Source: Sphingosinicella terrae (lineage in GTDB: Bacteria > Pseudomonadota > Alphaproteobacteria > Sphingomonadales > Sphingomonadaceae). From it: a stretch of 64,000 nucleotides of DNA. This document shows positions 24,883 through 34,050 of this stretch, piece after piece. Position numbers and translations under genes: made by a program. The stretch lies in NCBI RefSeq assembly GCF_003347635.1, contig NZ_QDFY01000001.1, positions 1-64,000 on the forward strand, in the 5' to 3' direction. The notes below the pieces were generated by a model. The model was not told where the DNA came from. It ran no database searches and saw only the letters and a program-made list of their open reading frames with translations. The stretch's first letter is position 1; every line of letters begins with the position of its first letter.

Positions 24883-25734
24883 TCACGCCGCTTCCCGGTG
24901 CGGCGTCAGATAGTCGAGCAGCAAGGCCAGGCGGGGGCGCAGGTCCCGGCGGTGGACGACCATGTCGACCATGCCGTGGTCGCGCAGATATTCGGCGCGC
25001 TGGAAGCCCTCGGGCAGCTTCTCGCGGATGGTCGATTCGATCACGCGCTGGCCGGCGAAGCCGATCAGCGCGCCCGGCTCGGCGATGTGGACGTCGCCGA
25101 GCATCGCGTAGGAGGCGGTGACCCCGCCGGTGGTCGGATCGGCGAGTATGACGATATAGGGAAGGCCCGCTTCCTTGAGCTCGGCGATGGCGACGGTCGT
25201 CTTGGGCATCTGCATGAGCGAGAGGATGCCCTCCTGCATGCGGGCGCCGCCGGCGGCGGTGACGATCGCATAGGGGCTTCGGCGTTCGATCGCGGCGCGG
25301 GCGCCGGCGACGAAGGCGGCGCCGACCGCCATGCCCATCGATCCGCCCATGAAGGCGAAGTCCTGAACCCCGAGGACGAGCGGGCGGCCCTCGATCGCGC
25401 CGCTCGCATTGATCAGCGCGTCGCTCTCGCCGGTCTGCTGCCGCGCCGTCTTGAGGCGGTCGGTATAGCGCTTGGAATCGCGGAACTTGAGCGGGTCCTC
25501 GCGCACCTGCGGCGCGGGCAGCAAGGTGTAGCCCGGGTCCAGCAGCATGTCGAAGCGCCGTGCCGGACCGATCCGGCCGTGATGCTCGCAGCGCGGGCAG
25601 ACGAACAGATTCTCCTCATATTCCTTGAGGAAGACCATGGCGTCGCATTCGGGACATTTGTGCCAGAGCGTCTCCGGCGTCTCCCGCTTCGGCAGGAAGG
25701 GGATCTTGTTGCGGACCCGGTTCAGCCAGCTCAT
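24883..25734 (-). CDS. accD: Acetyl-CoA carboxylase carboxyltransferase subunit beta
   Basis: A 283-residue subunit of the carboxyltransferase that forms malonyl-CoA for fatty-acid synthesis with AccA. The N-terminal zinc ribbon is visible as Cys27-x-x-Cys30 and Cys46-x-x-Cys49. The crotonase-fold body shows G-A-R-M-Q-E-G and [11 protein letters not shown]. The ATG at 25734 has GAGGAG upstream and gives the usual length. The partner accA is at 35308-36249. Confidence 0.95.
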   Translation of the reverse strand: MSWLNRVRNKIPFLPKRETPETLWHKCPECDAMVFLKEYEENLFVCPRCEHHGRIGPARRFDMLLDPGYTLLPAPQVREDPLKFRDSKRYTDRLKTARQQTGESDALINASGAIEGRPLVLGVQDFAFMGGSMGMAVGAAFVAGARAAIERRSPYAIVTAAGGARMQEGILSLMQMPKTTVAIAELKEAGLPYIVILADPTTGGVTASYAMLGDVHIAEPGALIGFAGQRVIESTIREKLPEGFQRAEYLRDHGMVDMVVHRRDLRPRLALLLDYLTPHREAA

Positions 25735-25829
25735 CTTCGTACGACTCCTCGGCCGGGCGGATAAGACGGGGAGGGGGAGAAGTCCATCGCGGGCGACATC
25801 GTTCCGTCGTTCGTCCGGCGGAACGAAGG

Positions 25830-26510
25830 CTAGAGCGTCGCTTCGATCTCGCGGACGACCTGCGCCGGGTCTCCGGCCTGGGTGATCGGACGGCCGACGA
25901 CGAGCATGGAGGCGCCGTTGTCGAGGGCGCGGCGGGGAGTCATCACCCTCTTCTGATCGCCGAGGACGTGCGGACCGGTGTCGAGGCGGACGCCGGGAAC
26001 GACGAAATAGCCCTCGGGCCACAGCTTCTTCGCTGCCGCGACCTCGTGGCCGGAGCAGACGACGCCGTCGAGGCCCGCCTCGCGGGCGAGCGCGGTCAGC
26101 CGCTCGACCTGGGCGGCCGGGCTCCTGTCGATGCCGATCGCGGCAAGATCGCTCTCGTCCAGGCTGGTGAGGACGGTGACGGCGACCACCCGGGCCCCGG
26201 CCGGGGCCGCCGCCTTGGCATCTTCCATCATCGCGCGGCCGCCCGCGGCATGGACGGTGAGCACGGCCGGCTCGAGCAGGCGCAGCGCCTGCACCGCCTT
26301 GGCGACGGTATTGGGGATGTCGTGCAGCTTGAGGTCCAGGAAGACCGGCAGGCCGAGTTCGGCGAAGGCGCGCACGCCGTCGGGGCCGTTGGCGCAGAAA
26401 TATTCGAGGCCCAGCTTGATGCCGCCGACATGGTGGCGGACGCGCTCGGCGATCGATCGGGCGCGCTCGACGTCGGTGGTGTCGAGCGCGACGAAGACGG
26501 GGCTGGTCAC
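25830..26510 (-). CDS. pyrF: Orotidine 5'-phosphate decarboxylase
   Basis: A 226-residue TIM-barrel enzyme making UMP from OMP. The catalytic D-x-K-x-x-D tetrad is Asp59-Leu-Lys61-Leu-His-Asp64, followed by I-P-N-T. V-V-P-G-V-R and V-V-G-R-P-I-T form the phosphate site. The GTG at 26510 overlaps the upstream lapA-like stop (GTGA); the frame is open further but antiparallel to nothing recognisable. The family length fits this start. accD follows after 95 nt. Confidence 0.94.
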   Translation of the reverse strand: MTSPVFVALDTTDVERARSIAERVRHHVGGIKLGLEYFCANGPDGVRAFAELGLPVFLDLKLHDIPNTVAKAVQALRLLEPAVLTVHAAGGRAMMEDAKAAAPAGARVVAVTVLTSLDESDLAAIGIDRSPAAQVERLTALAREAGLDGVVCSGHEVAAAKKLWPEGYFVVPGVRLDTGPHVLGDQKRVMTPRRALDNGASMLVVGRPITQAGDPAQVVREIEATL

Positions 26511-26809
26511 GGCAGGGGCGGCGCGTCGGCGACGGGCGGCGCGTTGCGGACCGGCATGCCCGGAGCATTGGCGACATGGGCCGGGCCGGAATTGTCGAGC
26601 CGGCGCCGCAGCGACCACAATCGCGCGCGGTAGAGGATGAAGGTGGGAAGGAATCCGATCAGGAAGGCGCCGATCACCAGCACGGGAAGCTTCACGTCGG
26701 CCTCGAGGCCGCCCCACAGCCGGATCGTCACCATGTTCCAGTTGCTGTGCGCGAACAGCACCAGGGCGACGGCGACGACCACCCAGAACAGGGTCTTCAG
26801 AAACTGCAT
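26507..26809 (-). CDS. LapA/DUF1049-domain membrane protein
   Basis: A 100-residue protein with two transmembrane helices (about 2-22 and 41-62) and a basic cytoplasmic stretch [14 protein letters not shown]. This is the DUF1049/LapA architecture. LapA with LapB regulates LpxC and lipopolysaccharide synthesis in enterics; a LapB partner is not visible here. The ATG at 26809 has AAGGGG upstream. Its stop overlaps the pyrF start by 4 nt. Confidence 0.85.
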   Translation of the reverse strand: MQFLKTLFWVVVAVALVLFAHSNWNMVTIRLWGGLEADVKLPVLVIGAFLIGFLPTFILYRARLWSLRRRLDNSGPAHVANAPGMPVRNAPPVADAPPLP

Positions 26810-26902
26810 GCCGGCCCCTTTCGCATGTCCGTCCCCTGCTCGCAAATTCCGCGACGGAATAAAATAATCAATTCTGTGCCCGCCCACGGGTGGAGCGGCC
26901 CG

Positions 26903-29191
26903 TCATCCGATCTCGCGCTCCAGCTCCTCGAACAGGGCCGGGACCGACGTCAGCCGGTCCTTCTCCTCGGCGAGGATGGCGCGGAAGGCGTCCCGCTTCA
27001 TCGCGGCGACCTCCGCCTCGCCGAACCGATCCGCCTCGGGGAGGGTCGACAGGATGATGTCGACCAGCCGGTCGGCCCCGTGCAGCCGGCCCCACAGATA
27101 GTCGTTCTCGCGATAGGCGCGGCTGAAGAAGGCGCCGAAGCTGTTGAGCTGGATCCCCTTCAAGGTCGCCGCGGTGCCGCCGGCCCGGATCGCCACGGCG
27201 TCGTCGGGCGAGATGCGGTCCACCTTGATCGGGTCGAACTCGTCGAGTCCCTGCCCTTGGAGGAGGGGCAGAGTGGCGACGTCGTAGAAGGGATAGCCCA
27301 GATAGGCGAGGATGACCTTGCGCCGGTCGGGCTTGGGCAGCTCCGCCAGCGCCTCGGTCAGCGCGGCGTCGGTGGTTTCGTCGAGCGGGCGCAGGTCCCA
27401 GATCCGGGCCAGCGCCTCCATCGCCGCGGCGGGCTCGGTCTCGGCCGCGGCGAAGGCGCGGCGGTCGGCGGTGGTGAGCTCGCCCGGCTCGCGCCGGCGA
27501 TAGCGCTCGAGCAGGTCGTTGAGCAGCGTCCGCAGCCGCTCGGCCAGGTCGCGATCCTCGACGAGGCGCGACACCCGGCGCGCGACGAAGCGGAGCCGGC
27601 GGGTGCGGAAGCCGATGTCGAAGTCGCGCAGGAAGAGGATGGCGTCGGGGCTCGAGCCGCGGGCGGTGAGCGCGTCCGGATCGACCAGGCCGCGGGCGCG
27701 CACATGGGCCCACAGCGCCTGCCGCAGCCCCTCCCGACGGCCGCGTCCACCGCCGCCGCCGCAGCGGAACACCGCCTCCACCGCATCCTCGACGACGGTG
27801 GCGATCTTGAGATGGGCGTAGGCGGCAAAGGCATAGCCGGCGCTTTGGGCGGCCAGCTCGTTGGCGCGGGCTCGCCAGGCGGCGAGGCGCTTCGGGTTGG
27901 GCCGGACCAGGAAGAAGGTCGAGCCGACCGCATTCTCGATCGCCGCTTCCACTTCGGGCTGCATCGCATCGACGATCCGCCGAAGCCGGCGGATGCGCGA
28001 CGACAGTTGCTCGATCGCCTCGAGATTGTCGCGGATCGGCTGCTCGCGCGGAATGTCCGAGATCGCGCCGAAGATGGTGGCGAAGAAGCCGGGCGGTTCG
28101 TCGGCGCTGCCGGTCAGGCGAACGCTCTTCATCCCCGGCTTGGGATCGACATAGACGAAGCGGCGGTCGACGTCGCGCCGCGCCGGCCTCTTGTCGAGCG
28201 CCTGGATGGCGGGTCCGAAGGGGGCGTTGGCGAGCACCGAGCCGTCGATCAGCACGGCGTCCTCGGCCTCGCCGAGCTCGGCATGGCGGGGCAGCACGCG
28301 GGCGAGGAAGGCGTCGCGCCGGGGCCAGCGGCGATCCTGCTCCTTCAGCACGGCGTCGAGCTCGTGGACGGTGAAGGGCGGGAAGGCGCCGGGAAAGCTC
28401 GCGGTCGCCCGGGCGGCGTAAGTGAGGGCATAGGGATCGGCGAGGTCGCGCACGGCCCCGGCCGGACCGTTGAAGGAGAGGGTGATGCGATGCTCGCGCT
28501 CGACCACCTCGGGCGGAGAGTTCAGGCGCAGCTCCTGCGGATAGCCTCGGAAATCGGTGACGGTGACGAACAGGTCGAGCTGCTGGTAGGCGGGGAGGAG
28601 CGGCCCGCCATTCGGCTCGCGTTCCATCGCGTCGAAGGCGTCGAGCAGCAGCCGGGTGAAGCCGGCGCCGCCGAAGGGCGGCGCGAACCATCGCGCGCGG
28701 ACAAAGCTGGCGAGCTTGGCACGGACCTCGGCGCGGTGCTCGGCCTCGACCGTCTCGCTCACGGTCTCCGAGCGGTTGGACAGCGCCCAGGCGAACGGGA
28801 TGGCGATCGACTTGGCGATCCGCGAGACCGGGTGGACCGACGGATCGACCAGCCGGTCGACGTCCGCCGAATCGAGCCAGAGATCGGTGAGCGGATCGAG
28901 CGAATGGCCGCTGGCGATGGCGTGGGCGAGGAAGACGGCGTTGATCCCACCCGCGCTGGCGCCGGCGAGGATGTCGACGAGGACGCGCAGTTCGGTCCCC
29001 TTCTCCTCGGCGATGCGCGCGAGCAGGTCGTGATAGACGCCCTCGCTGCCGCCGGCGCGCGCCTCGCCGCCGATGAAGGCGCGGCTCGCCTTGGCCAGCC
29101 GCCAGATCTCCTTGGTGACGCCGTGCATGTAGACGGCGAGGCTGATCCCGCCATAGCAGACCAGCGCGATCCGGAGCTCCTTCTCCCCCAT
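26903..29191 (-). CDS. Patatin-like phospholipase (DUF3376 type)
   Basis: A 762-residue patatin family protein. The oxyanion segment Y-G-G-I-S-L-A is at 13-19, the nucleophile elbow Gly77-Ala-Ser79-Ala-Gly81 and the second catalytic residue is the Asp of L-I-D-G-S near 355. A long C-terminal DUF3376 part of unknown role follows. Patatins hydrolyse acyl esters of membrane lipids. No signal peptide is seen, so it is cytosolic or secreted by a non-Sec route. It stands alone between lapA and the divergent serine hydrolase. Confidence 0.88.
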   Translation of the reverse strand: MGEKELRIALVCYGGISLAVYMHGVTKEIWRLAKASRAFIGGEARAGGSEGVYHDLLARIAEEKGTELRVLVDILAGASAGGINAVFLAHAIASGHSLDPLTDLWLDSADVDRLVDPSVHPVSRIAKSIAIPFAWALSNRSETVSETVEAEHRAEVRAKLASFVRARWFAPPFGGAGFTRLLLDAFDAMEREPNGGPLLPAYQQLDLFVTVTDFRGYPQELRLNSPPEVVEREHRITLSFNGPAGAVRDLADPYALTYAARATASFPGAFPPFTVHELDAVLKEQDRRWPRRDAFLARVLPRHAELGEAEDAVLIDGSVLANAPFGPAIQALDKRPARRDVDRRFVYVDPKPGMKSVRLTGSADEPPGFFATIFGAISDIPREQPIRDNLEAIEQLSSRIRRLRRIVDAMQPEVEAAIENAVGSTFFLVRPNPKRLAAWRARANELAAQSAGYAFAAYAHLKIATVVEDAVEAVFRCGGGGGRGRREGLRQALWAHVRARGLVDPDALTARGSSPDAILFLRDFDIGFRTRRLRFVARRVSRLVEDRDLAERLRTLLNDLLERYRRREPGELTTADRRAFAAAETEPAAAMEALARIWDLRPLDETTDAALTEALAELPKPDRRKVILAYLGYPFYDVATLPLLQGQGLDEFDPIKVDRISPDDAVAIRAGGTAATLKGIQLNSFGAFFSRAYRENDYLWGRLHGADRLVDIILSTLPEADRFGEAEVAAMKRDAFRAILAEEKDRLTSVPALFEELEREIG

Positions 29192-29414
29192 CGGCGCGAC
29201 GGTGGCAGGAAGCGGGCCGGGTGTCGAGCCGGGGGTGGGCGATCACTTCGGAGGAGGGGGCGGCCGCCGCCCATCTTCGCAATCCCTCCCTCGCGGGCGG
29301 GATCTACTTGGCGATCAGCGAGCGCGCGCGAACGCTACCATTCGCCCGCCGCCCGCGATAAGGCCGCTCTCAGCCGGAATCGCCGGCCGGTGCGAGTATG
29401 GGTCTGACGCCTGA

Positions 29415-30740
29415 ATGGCCAAGCCAGTGTATATGAAGCGCTTTCTCGTCGGACTGCTGATCGCGGCGAGCCTGGTCGGCTTGCTCTGGGCCGGCGCCGT
29501 CCTGCTCACGCGGCCGGCGGAGCCGTCCGGCGCCGCCGCGGCCGGCCCCGGGCCCCGCGGCCTCAGCCTCGTCGTCGGCCAGGCCCGTGCGAGCAGCCCC
29601 TCATCGGTGGATTACGATCGGCTCGACGCCCGTCTCCAGGCGCTGATGGAGGATCCGGCGATGGTGGGGCTCGCCGTCGCCGTCGTCGAGAATGGCGAGA
29701 TCCGCTTCGCCCGCGGCTATGGCGAGACCGTCGCCGGCAGCGGCGAGGCGGTGACCACCGAGACCGTCTTCCGCTGGGCTTCCCTGTCCAAGGGCGTCGC
29801 CGCCGACATGGTCGCCTTGCTCGCCCATGAGAACAAGCTGTCGCTGTTCGAGCCGGTGGCCCGCCACGCCCCGTCCCTGCGCCTGCCTGCCGGCAACGAG
29901 CAGCGCGCGACCGTGTCCGACCTGCTTTCGCACCGGCTCGGCCTGTTCGCCCATGCCCACGATCCCAAGCTGGAGGAGGGCGAGGACGCCCGGATGCTGC
30001 GCGCCTCGATGGCGACATTGCAGCCGATCTGCCCGCCGGGCAGCTGCCACGCCTATCAGAATGTCGCCTATGACGCCGCCTCCGAGATCGTCGAGCAGGT
30101 GTCCGGCAAGACCTATCCCGAGGCGGTGCGCGAACGGCTGTTCGCGCCGCTCGGCATGTACACGGCCAGCGCCACCCGCGAGGGGCTGATGGGCGCGCGC
30201 AGCTGGGCGCGGCCGCATCCCGGCGGCAGGAATTCCCAGCCGGTCGAGGTCACCGATTCCTATTATCGCGTTCCGGCCGCCGGCGGGGTCAACGGATCGA
30301 TCGGCGACCTTGCCATATGGATGCTGGCGCAGATGGGCGGCGCCACCGACGTGCTGCCGGTACCGGTGCTGCGGGCGGTCCAGAATCCGCGCGCCAATAC
30401 GCCCGGCGAGAATGCCCGCCGGCGCAAGTATCGGGAGCGCACGACGGCCGCGGCCTACGGGCTCGGCTGGCGGATGTTCGACTATGCCGGCCACCGGGTG
30501 GTCGGCCATCATGGCGGGGTGCGCGGCTACCGGTCGCTGGTGATGTTCGATCCCGTCCGCAGGGCCGGCGTCGTGGCGCTGTGGAACAGCTCGGCCTCGC
30601 GGCCCAACGGCATCGAATATGAGGTGATGGACATGGTCTATCGCCTTCCCTTCCGCGACTGGCTCGATATCGACGATCGCAGCCTCGCCGCCCAGCCCGA
30701 GCCCGCCGCGCGCGAGGACAATGAGGGCGGCAGCGGCTGA
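29415..30740 (+). CDS. Serine beta-lactamase-fold hydrolase (class C/PBP4-like)
   Basis: A 441-residue protein with an N-terminal membrane anchor or signal (FLVGLLIAASLVGLLWAGAVLL). The active-site triad of the family is present: Ser123-Leu-Ser-Lys126 (S-x-x-K), Tyr214-Gln-Asn216 (Y-x-N) and His365-His-Gly367 in place of KTG. Such proteins are D-amino-acid peptidases, esterases or beta-lactamases; which one is not predictable. The 3' 103 nt overlap the convergent endonuclease-fold gene. An internal ATG at 29433 would give a shorter signal. Confidence 0.88.
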   Translation: MAKPVYMKRFLVGLLIAASLVGLLWAGAVLLTRPAEPSGAAAAGPGPRGLSLVVGQARASSPSSVDYDRLDARLQALMEDPAMVGLAVAVVENGEIRFARGYGETVAGSGEAVTTETVFRWASLSKGVAADMVALLAHENKLSLFEPVARHAPSLRLPAGNEQRATVSDLLSHRLGLFAHAHDPKLEEGEDARMLRASMATLQPICPPGSCHAYQNVAYDAASEIVEQVSGKTYPEAVRERLFAPLGMYTASATREGLMGARSWARPHPGGRNSQPVEVTDSYYRVPAAGGVNGSIGDLAIWMLAQMGGATDVLPVPVLRAVQNPRANTPGENARRRKYRERTTAAAYGLGWRMFDYAGHRVVGHHGGVRGYRSLVMFDPVRRAGVVALWNSSASRPNGIEYEVMDMVYRLPFRDWLDIDDRSLAAQPEPAAREDNEGGSG

Positions 30741-31441
30741 ACCTCGTCGGTCCGGCGCAATTCGGCCCAGACCGGCAGATGATCGGAGGCGCGCCGCGCC
30801 GTCGCGCTGTCATGGGCGCCGCTGTCCAGTATCTCGAGATCGGGGGTGACCATGATGCGGTCGAGCTGGGCGATCGGCCGCCGCGCATGGAAACTGCGGC
30901 CGCACGGTGCGAACAGGTGATGCGCGCCGAAATCGCGAAGGCAGCCGCCGCGGCTGCTCCATTCGTTGAGGTCGCCCATCAGCACGCTCGGCGGGTCGCC
31001 CTGGCGCTCGGCGAGATGCGCCAGGATCGCATGCGCCTGGCGCCGCCGCCATAGTCCCGACAGGTCGAGATGCATGCCGACGACCCTCAGCGACTCGTCG
31101 CCGACGCGGATGTCGGCGAGCACGGCGCCGCGCGGCTCCAGCGACGGGAGATGGAAGAGGTGTCGCTCGAGCACCTCGACCCCCTTACGTACGAGCAGGG
31201 CATTGCCGTGCCAGCCGATGCTGCCGGCCCGCGCCTCGAACGGCACCGGCACATAGTCGCTATGCTCCTCGAGCAGGTGGAAGGGCAGAGCGCTGGCGCG
31301 GGCGCCGAACCGGCGATCCGCTTCCTGGAGGGCGATGACGTCCGCCCGGAGTTCGTTGAGGACGTCGATCGTCCGCTCCGGGCGACGGCGCCTGTCGGTG
31401 CCGATCGCCTTGCGCATATTGTAGCTGGCAACGCGGATCAT
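30638..31441 (-). CDS. Endonuclease/exonuclease/phosphatase family protein
   Basis: A 267-residue EEP-fold hydrolase. Visible motifs: S-Y-N-M-R-K near 6-11, A-L-Q-E-A (metal Glu), V-G-M-H-L-D, M-G-D-L-N-E-W and A-S-D-H-L-P-V (catalytic His), in the usual order. Substrate may be nucleic acid or a phosphodiester/phospholipid. The catalytic domain ends near residue 228. The last 39 or so residues are a Ser/Arg-rich extension antisense to the serine-hydrolase gene, suggesting a lost earlier stop codon. Confidence 0.87.
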   Translation of the reverse strand: MIRVASYNMRKAIGTDRRRRPERTIDVLNELRADVIALQEADRRFGARASALPFHLLEEHSDYVPVPFEARAGSIGWHGNALLVRKGVEVLERHLFHLPSLEPRGAVLADIRVGDESLRVVGMHLDLSGLWRRRQAHAILAHLAERQGDPPSVLMGDLNEWSSRGGCLRDFGAHHLFAPCGRSFHARRPIAQLDRIMVTPDLEILDSGAHDSATARRASDHLPVWAELRRTDEVQPLPPSLSSRAAGSGWAARLRSSISSQSRKGRR

Positions 31442-31508
31442 GGTGCCGGCGATGTGGAACGGCGGGCGCGGCGGCGCAAGCTCGGGACGCCGCGGGCGCC
31501 TCTTGCCC

Positions 31509-31829
31509 TCAGTGCCGCTTGGCGTCGTCGAGGCGCCCCACCGAATGCTCGAGCGCCCGCAGCGCCTTGTCGGCCGCGACCGTCACCGCATCCTCGATCC
31601 GCTGGGCATCGGCATGGACCGCGATCGGCTCGTGGCCAGTCGGCCGCACTTCCAGGCTCACCCTCTTGTCCGTGCCGCCCTTGCTGCCGTTGACGTCCGA
31701 GACATGGAGCTCGACATGGGTCAGCCGCTTCTCGAAGCGGCGCAGCTTCTGGCGGATCCGCTGCTCCAGGCGCTCATTGGCGTCGGCATCGCTGACGATC
31801 TGGTTGTCGGTGTTGACCTGGACGTACAA
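31509..31829 (-). CDS. HPF/RaiA-family ribosome-associated protein
   Basis: A 106-residue protein with the hibernation-factor fold: opening Y-V-Q-V-N-T-D-N, then L-T-H-V-E-L-H-V-S-D-V-N, and A-D-K-A-L-R-A-L-E. Relatives sit in the ribosomal decoding region during stasis. The TTG at 31829 is chosen because GAGGAG lies 6 nt upstream and relatives begin M-x-V-Q-V-N-T-D; a GTG at 31853 is the alternative. It lacks the long C-terminal domain of long HPF. Divergent from the DUF1493 gene. Confidence 0.8.
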   Translation of the reverse strand: MYVQVNTDNQIVSDADANERLEQRIRQKLRRFEKRLTHVELHVSDVNGSKGGTDKRVSLEVRPTGHEPIAVHADAQRIEDAVTVAADKALRALEHSVGRLDDAKRH

Positions 31830-31937
31830 ATCGGCCTCCTCGCTGTTGTTCACCAGGCATAATGCGGCGCGGGTGCCGGGCGTTCCATGGGGAGAATCCC
31901 GCTGGATGTTCCCGCTTGGTTCCGGTAGCGTGCGGTC

Positions 31938-32417
31938 ATGAAGGTGTCGGCCTGCGATCTCGACGAGATGGAAGTGCTCGAACGGGTCAAGCAGGCCGTC
32001 CGAGAGATTTCCGGGTGCCCGCCGGAGCAGATCACGCCCGAAGCGCGCCTGTGGGAGGATCTCGGCATCTATGGAGATGACGGAATTGACCTCTTGGAGC
32101 AGCTGGACTCTCAATTCGTCATGGACTGGGAGGGGCTCGATGCGGGCGTGCATTTCGGGATGGAAGCCATCGGGCCGCCGCTACCGCCGTGGCACGTGAA
32201 GCGAAGTCCGGTCTGGTTCGAACCGCATCCGCTCCGGGTAGCCGAGCTCGCTCAGGCCCTGCGCGCCGGCCGCTGGCCCGGGAGCCGGCATGAGACGGCA
32301 TCGCTCTGGCGACGAGGAAATGTCCTGTTGGCGAGCTGGATCTTGTTCGTCTTTCTCGCCGCTGGCGTGCTCGTCACCTTCGGCGCGATGATCAACGGGT
32401 TGCTTGCGAAGGGATAG
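31938..32417 (+). CDS. Acyl-carrier-like DUF1493 protein with C-terminal membrane helix
   Basis: A 159-residue protein. Residues 10-65 resemble an acyl-carrier-protein fold (helix, then W-E-D-L-G-I-Y-G-D-D-G-I-D-L-L-E). At the helix-2 start, Gly-Asp-Asp-Gly replaces the Asp-Ser-Leu phosphopantetheine site, as in DUF1493 proteins, so no prosthetic group is expected. One transmembrane helix follows at about 129-151. Function unknown. radA begins 1 nt after its stop, so the two are co-transcribed. Confidence 0.7.
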   Translation: MKVSACDLDEMEVLERVKQAVREISGCPPEQITPEARLWEDLGIYGDDGIDLLEQLDSQFVMDWEGLDAGVHFGMEAIGPPLPPWHVKRSPVWFEPHPLRVAELAQALRAGRWPGSRHETASLWRRGNVLLASWILFVFLAAGVLVTFGAMINGLLAKG

Positions 32418-32418
32418 A

Positions 32419-33792
32419 ATGGCCAAGCCGAAGAAACGCTATGTCTGCCAGCTGTGCGGATCGGTGAGCGGCCGCTGGACCGGCCAGTGCGCCGATTGCG
32501 GCGAGTGGAACAGCCTGGTCGAGGACGAGGCTGGCGTGGTCACGCCTTTCTCGGCCAAGCACGATCTGCGCGGCGGCGGCCGCCGGATCGAACTGGTCGG
32601 CCTCGATGCCGAGACGGCGCTGCCGGCTCGGATCGGCACCGGCATCGCCGAGCTCGACCGCGCGCTCGGCGGCGGTCTCGTCGCCGGGTCGGCGACCCTG
32701 ATCGGCGGCGATCCCGGCATCGGCAAGTCAACCCTGCTGCTCCAGGCGGCGGCGCGGATCGCCGGGCAGGGCCGCGCGGTCGCCTACATTTCGGGCGAGG
32801 AGGCGGCCGATCAGGTCCGCCTGCGCGCGCGCCGCCTCGGCATCGAGGCGGCGCCGCTCCGGCTGGCGGCGGCGACGTCGGTGCGCGACATCCTCACCAC
32901 CTTGGCCGAATCGGCACCGCCGGCGCTGGTCGTGATCGATTCGATCCAGACCATGTATTCGGACCTGATCGAGGGGGCGCCGGGCACGGTGAGCCAGGTC
33001 CGCGCCTCGGCGCACGAGCTGATCCGCTTCGCCAAGGAGAGCGGCGCCGCCCTGGTGCTGGTCGGCCACGTCACCAAGGACGGCGCGATCGCCGGGCCGC
33101 GGGTGCTCGAGCATATGGTCGACACCGTGCTCAGCTTCGAGGGCGAGCGCAGCCACCAATATCGCATCCTGCGCGCGATCAAGAACCGCTTCGGCGGCAC
33201 CGACGAGATCGGCGTCTTCGCCATGGCCGATGACGGCCTGTCCGAGGTCGGCAATCCTTCCGCCCTCTTCCTCACCCATCGCGGCGAGGCGGTGCCGGGC
33301 GCGGTCGTCTTCCCGGCGCTGGAGGGGACGCGGCCGGTGCTGGTCGAGATCCAGGCGCTGACCGTGCGGCTGGCGAGCGGCGCGACGCCCAGGCGGGCGG
33401 TGGTCGGCTGGGACAGCGGCCGGCTGGCGATGATCCTCGCCGTACTCGAGGCGCGCTGCGGGCTCAGCTTCTCGACCGCCGAAGTCTATCTCAACGTCGC
33501 CGGCGGCTATCGCATCACCGATCCCGCCGCCGACCTCGCCGTCGCGGCCGCTCTGGTCTCGGCGATGGCGGAGCGGCCGGTCCCGGCCGAGACCGTCGCC
33601 TTCGGCGAGGTCGCGTTGTCCGGCGAGCTGCGGCCGGTCGCGCACGGGCCGCTGCGGCTCAAGGAATCCGCCAAGCTCGGCTTCGCCCGGGCGCTGGTGC
33701 CGAGCGCGGTGGCGGCGGAGAAGGGGCCGATGACGCTGGCCGGCTTCCGTACCCTGGCGCAGCTGGTCGATCACTTGCTGGGGCGAGGCTGA
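32419..33792 (+). CDS. radA: DNA repair protein RadA
   Basis: A 457-residue RecA-like ATPase promoting branch migration in recombination. The zinc finger is Cys10-x-x-Cys13 and Cys24-x-x-Cys27. Walker A is G-G-D-P-G-I-G-K-S-T, the RadA-specific motif is Lys255-Asn-Arg-Phe-Gly259, and a Lon-protease-like domain ends the protein. The ATG at 32419 has AAGGG upstream. It follows the DUF1493 gene by 1 nt and ends at a short bidirectional hairpin. Confidence 0.95.
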   Translation: MAKPKKRYVCQLCGSVSGRWTGQCADCGEWNSLVEDEAGVVTPFSAKHDLRGGGRRIELVGLDAETALPARIGTGIAELDRALGGGLVAGSATLIGGDPGIGKSTLLLQAAARIAGQGRAVAYISGEEAADQVRLRARRLGIEAAPLRLAAATSVRDILTTLAESAPPALVVIDSIQTMYSDLIEGAPGTVSQVRASAHELIRFAKESGAALVLVGHVTKDGAIAGPRVLEHMVDTVLSFEGERSHQYRILRAIKNRFGGTDEIGVFAMADDGLSEVGNPSALFLTHRGEAVPGAVVFPALEGTRPVLVEIQALTVRLASGATPRRAVVGWDSGRLAMILAVLEARCGLSFSTAEVYLNVAGGYRITDPAADLAVAAALVSAMAERPVPAETVAFGEVALSGELRPVAHGPLRLKESAKLGFARALVPSAVAAEKGPMTLAGFRTLAQLVDHLLGRG

Positions 33793-33809
33793 TCCCGTCC
33801 CCGACGGGA
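33793..33809. terminator. Bidirectional hairpin between radA and the DUF1289 gene
   Basis: TCCCGTC (33793-33799) and GACGGGA (33803-33809) form a perfect 7-bp stem with a CCC loop. It fills exactly the 18 nt between the two convergent stops. There is no T-run. Confidence 0.6.
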
Positions 33810-33810
33810 A

Positions 33811-34041
33811 TCAGTCCTCCGCGGACCGGCCGGGCCTCATCCTCGCCATCCGGTCCGGCAGCACCTCCAGCAGGGACGCCTTCTCGAGCGAGGTCGCCGC
33901 CGGCCAGCGCCCGATCTCCTCGATCGTCCGTCCGCATCCCCGGCACCAGCCGGTGCCGGAGTCGATCCGGCATATTCCGGTGCAGGGGCTTGGCGGCTCG
34001 ACCGGCATGAGCGCATCCGTTTCGGGAGAGGCCGGGCCCAT
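33811..34041 (-). CDS. DUF1289 small cysteine-motif protein
   Basis: A 76-residue protein with the DUF1289 pattern S-P-C-T-G-I-C-R-I-D, then G-W-C-R-G-C-G-R-T-x-E-E-I-x-x-W. The four Cys probably bind a metal. Function is unknown. The ATG at 34041 is 9 nt after the stop of the upstream methyltransferase gene, suggesting one transcript; an internal ATG (34008) is possible but has no ribosome-binding site. Confidence 0.85.
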   Translation of the reverse strand: MGPASPETDALMPVEPPSPCTGICRIDSGTGWCRGCGRTIEEIGRWPAATSLEKASLLEVLPDRMARMRPGRSAED

Positions 34042-34050
34042 TCGGCGCCG

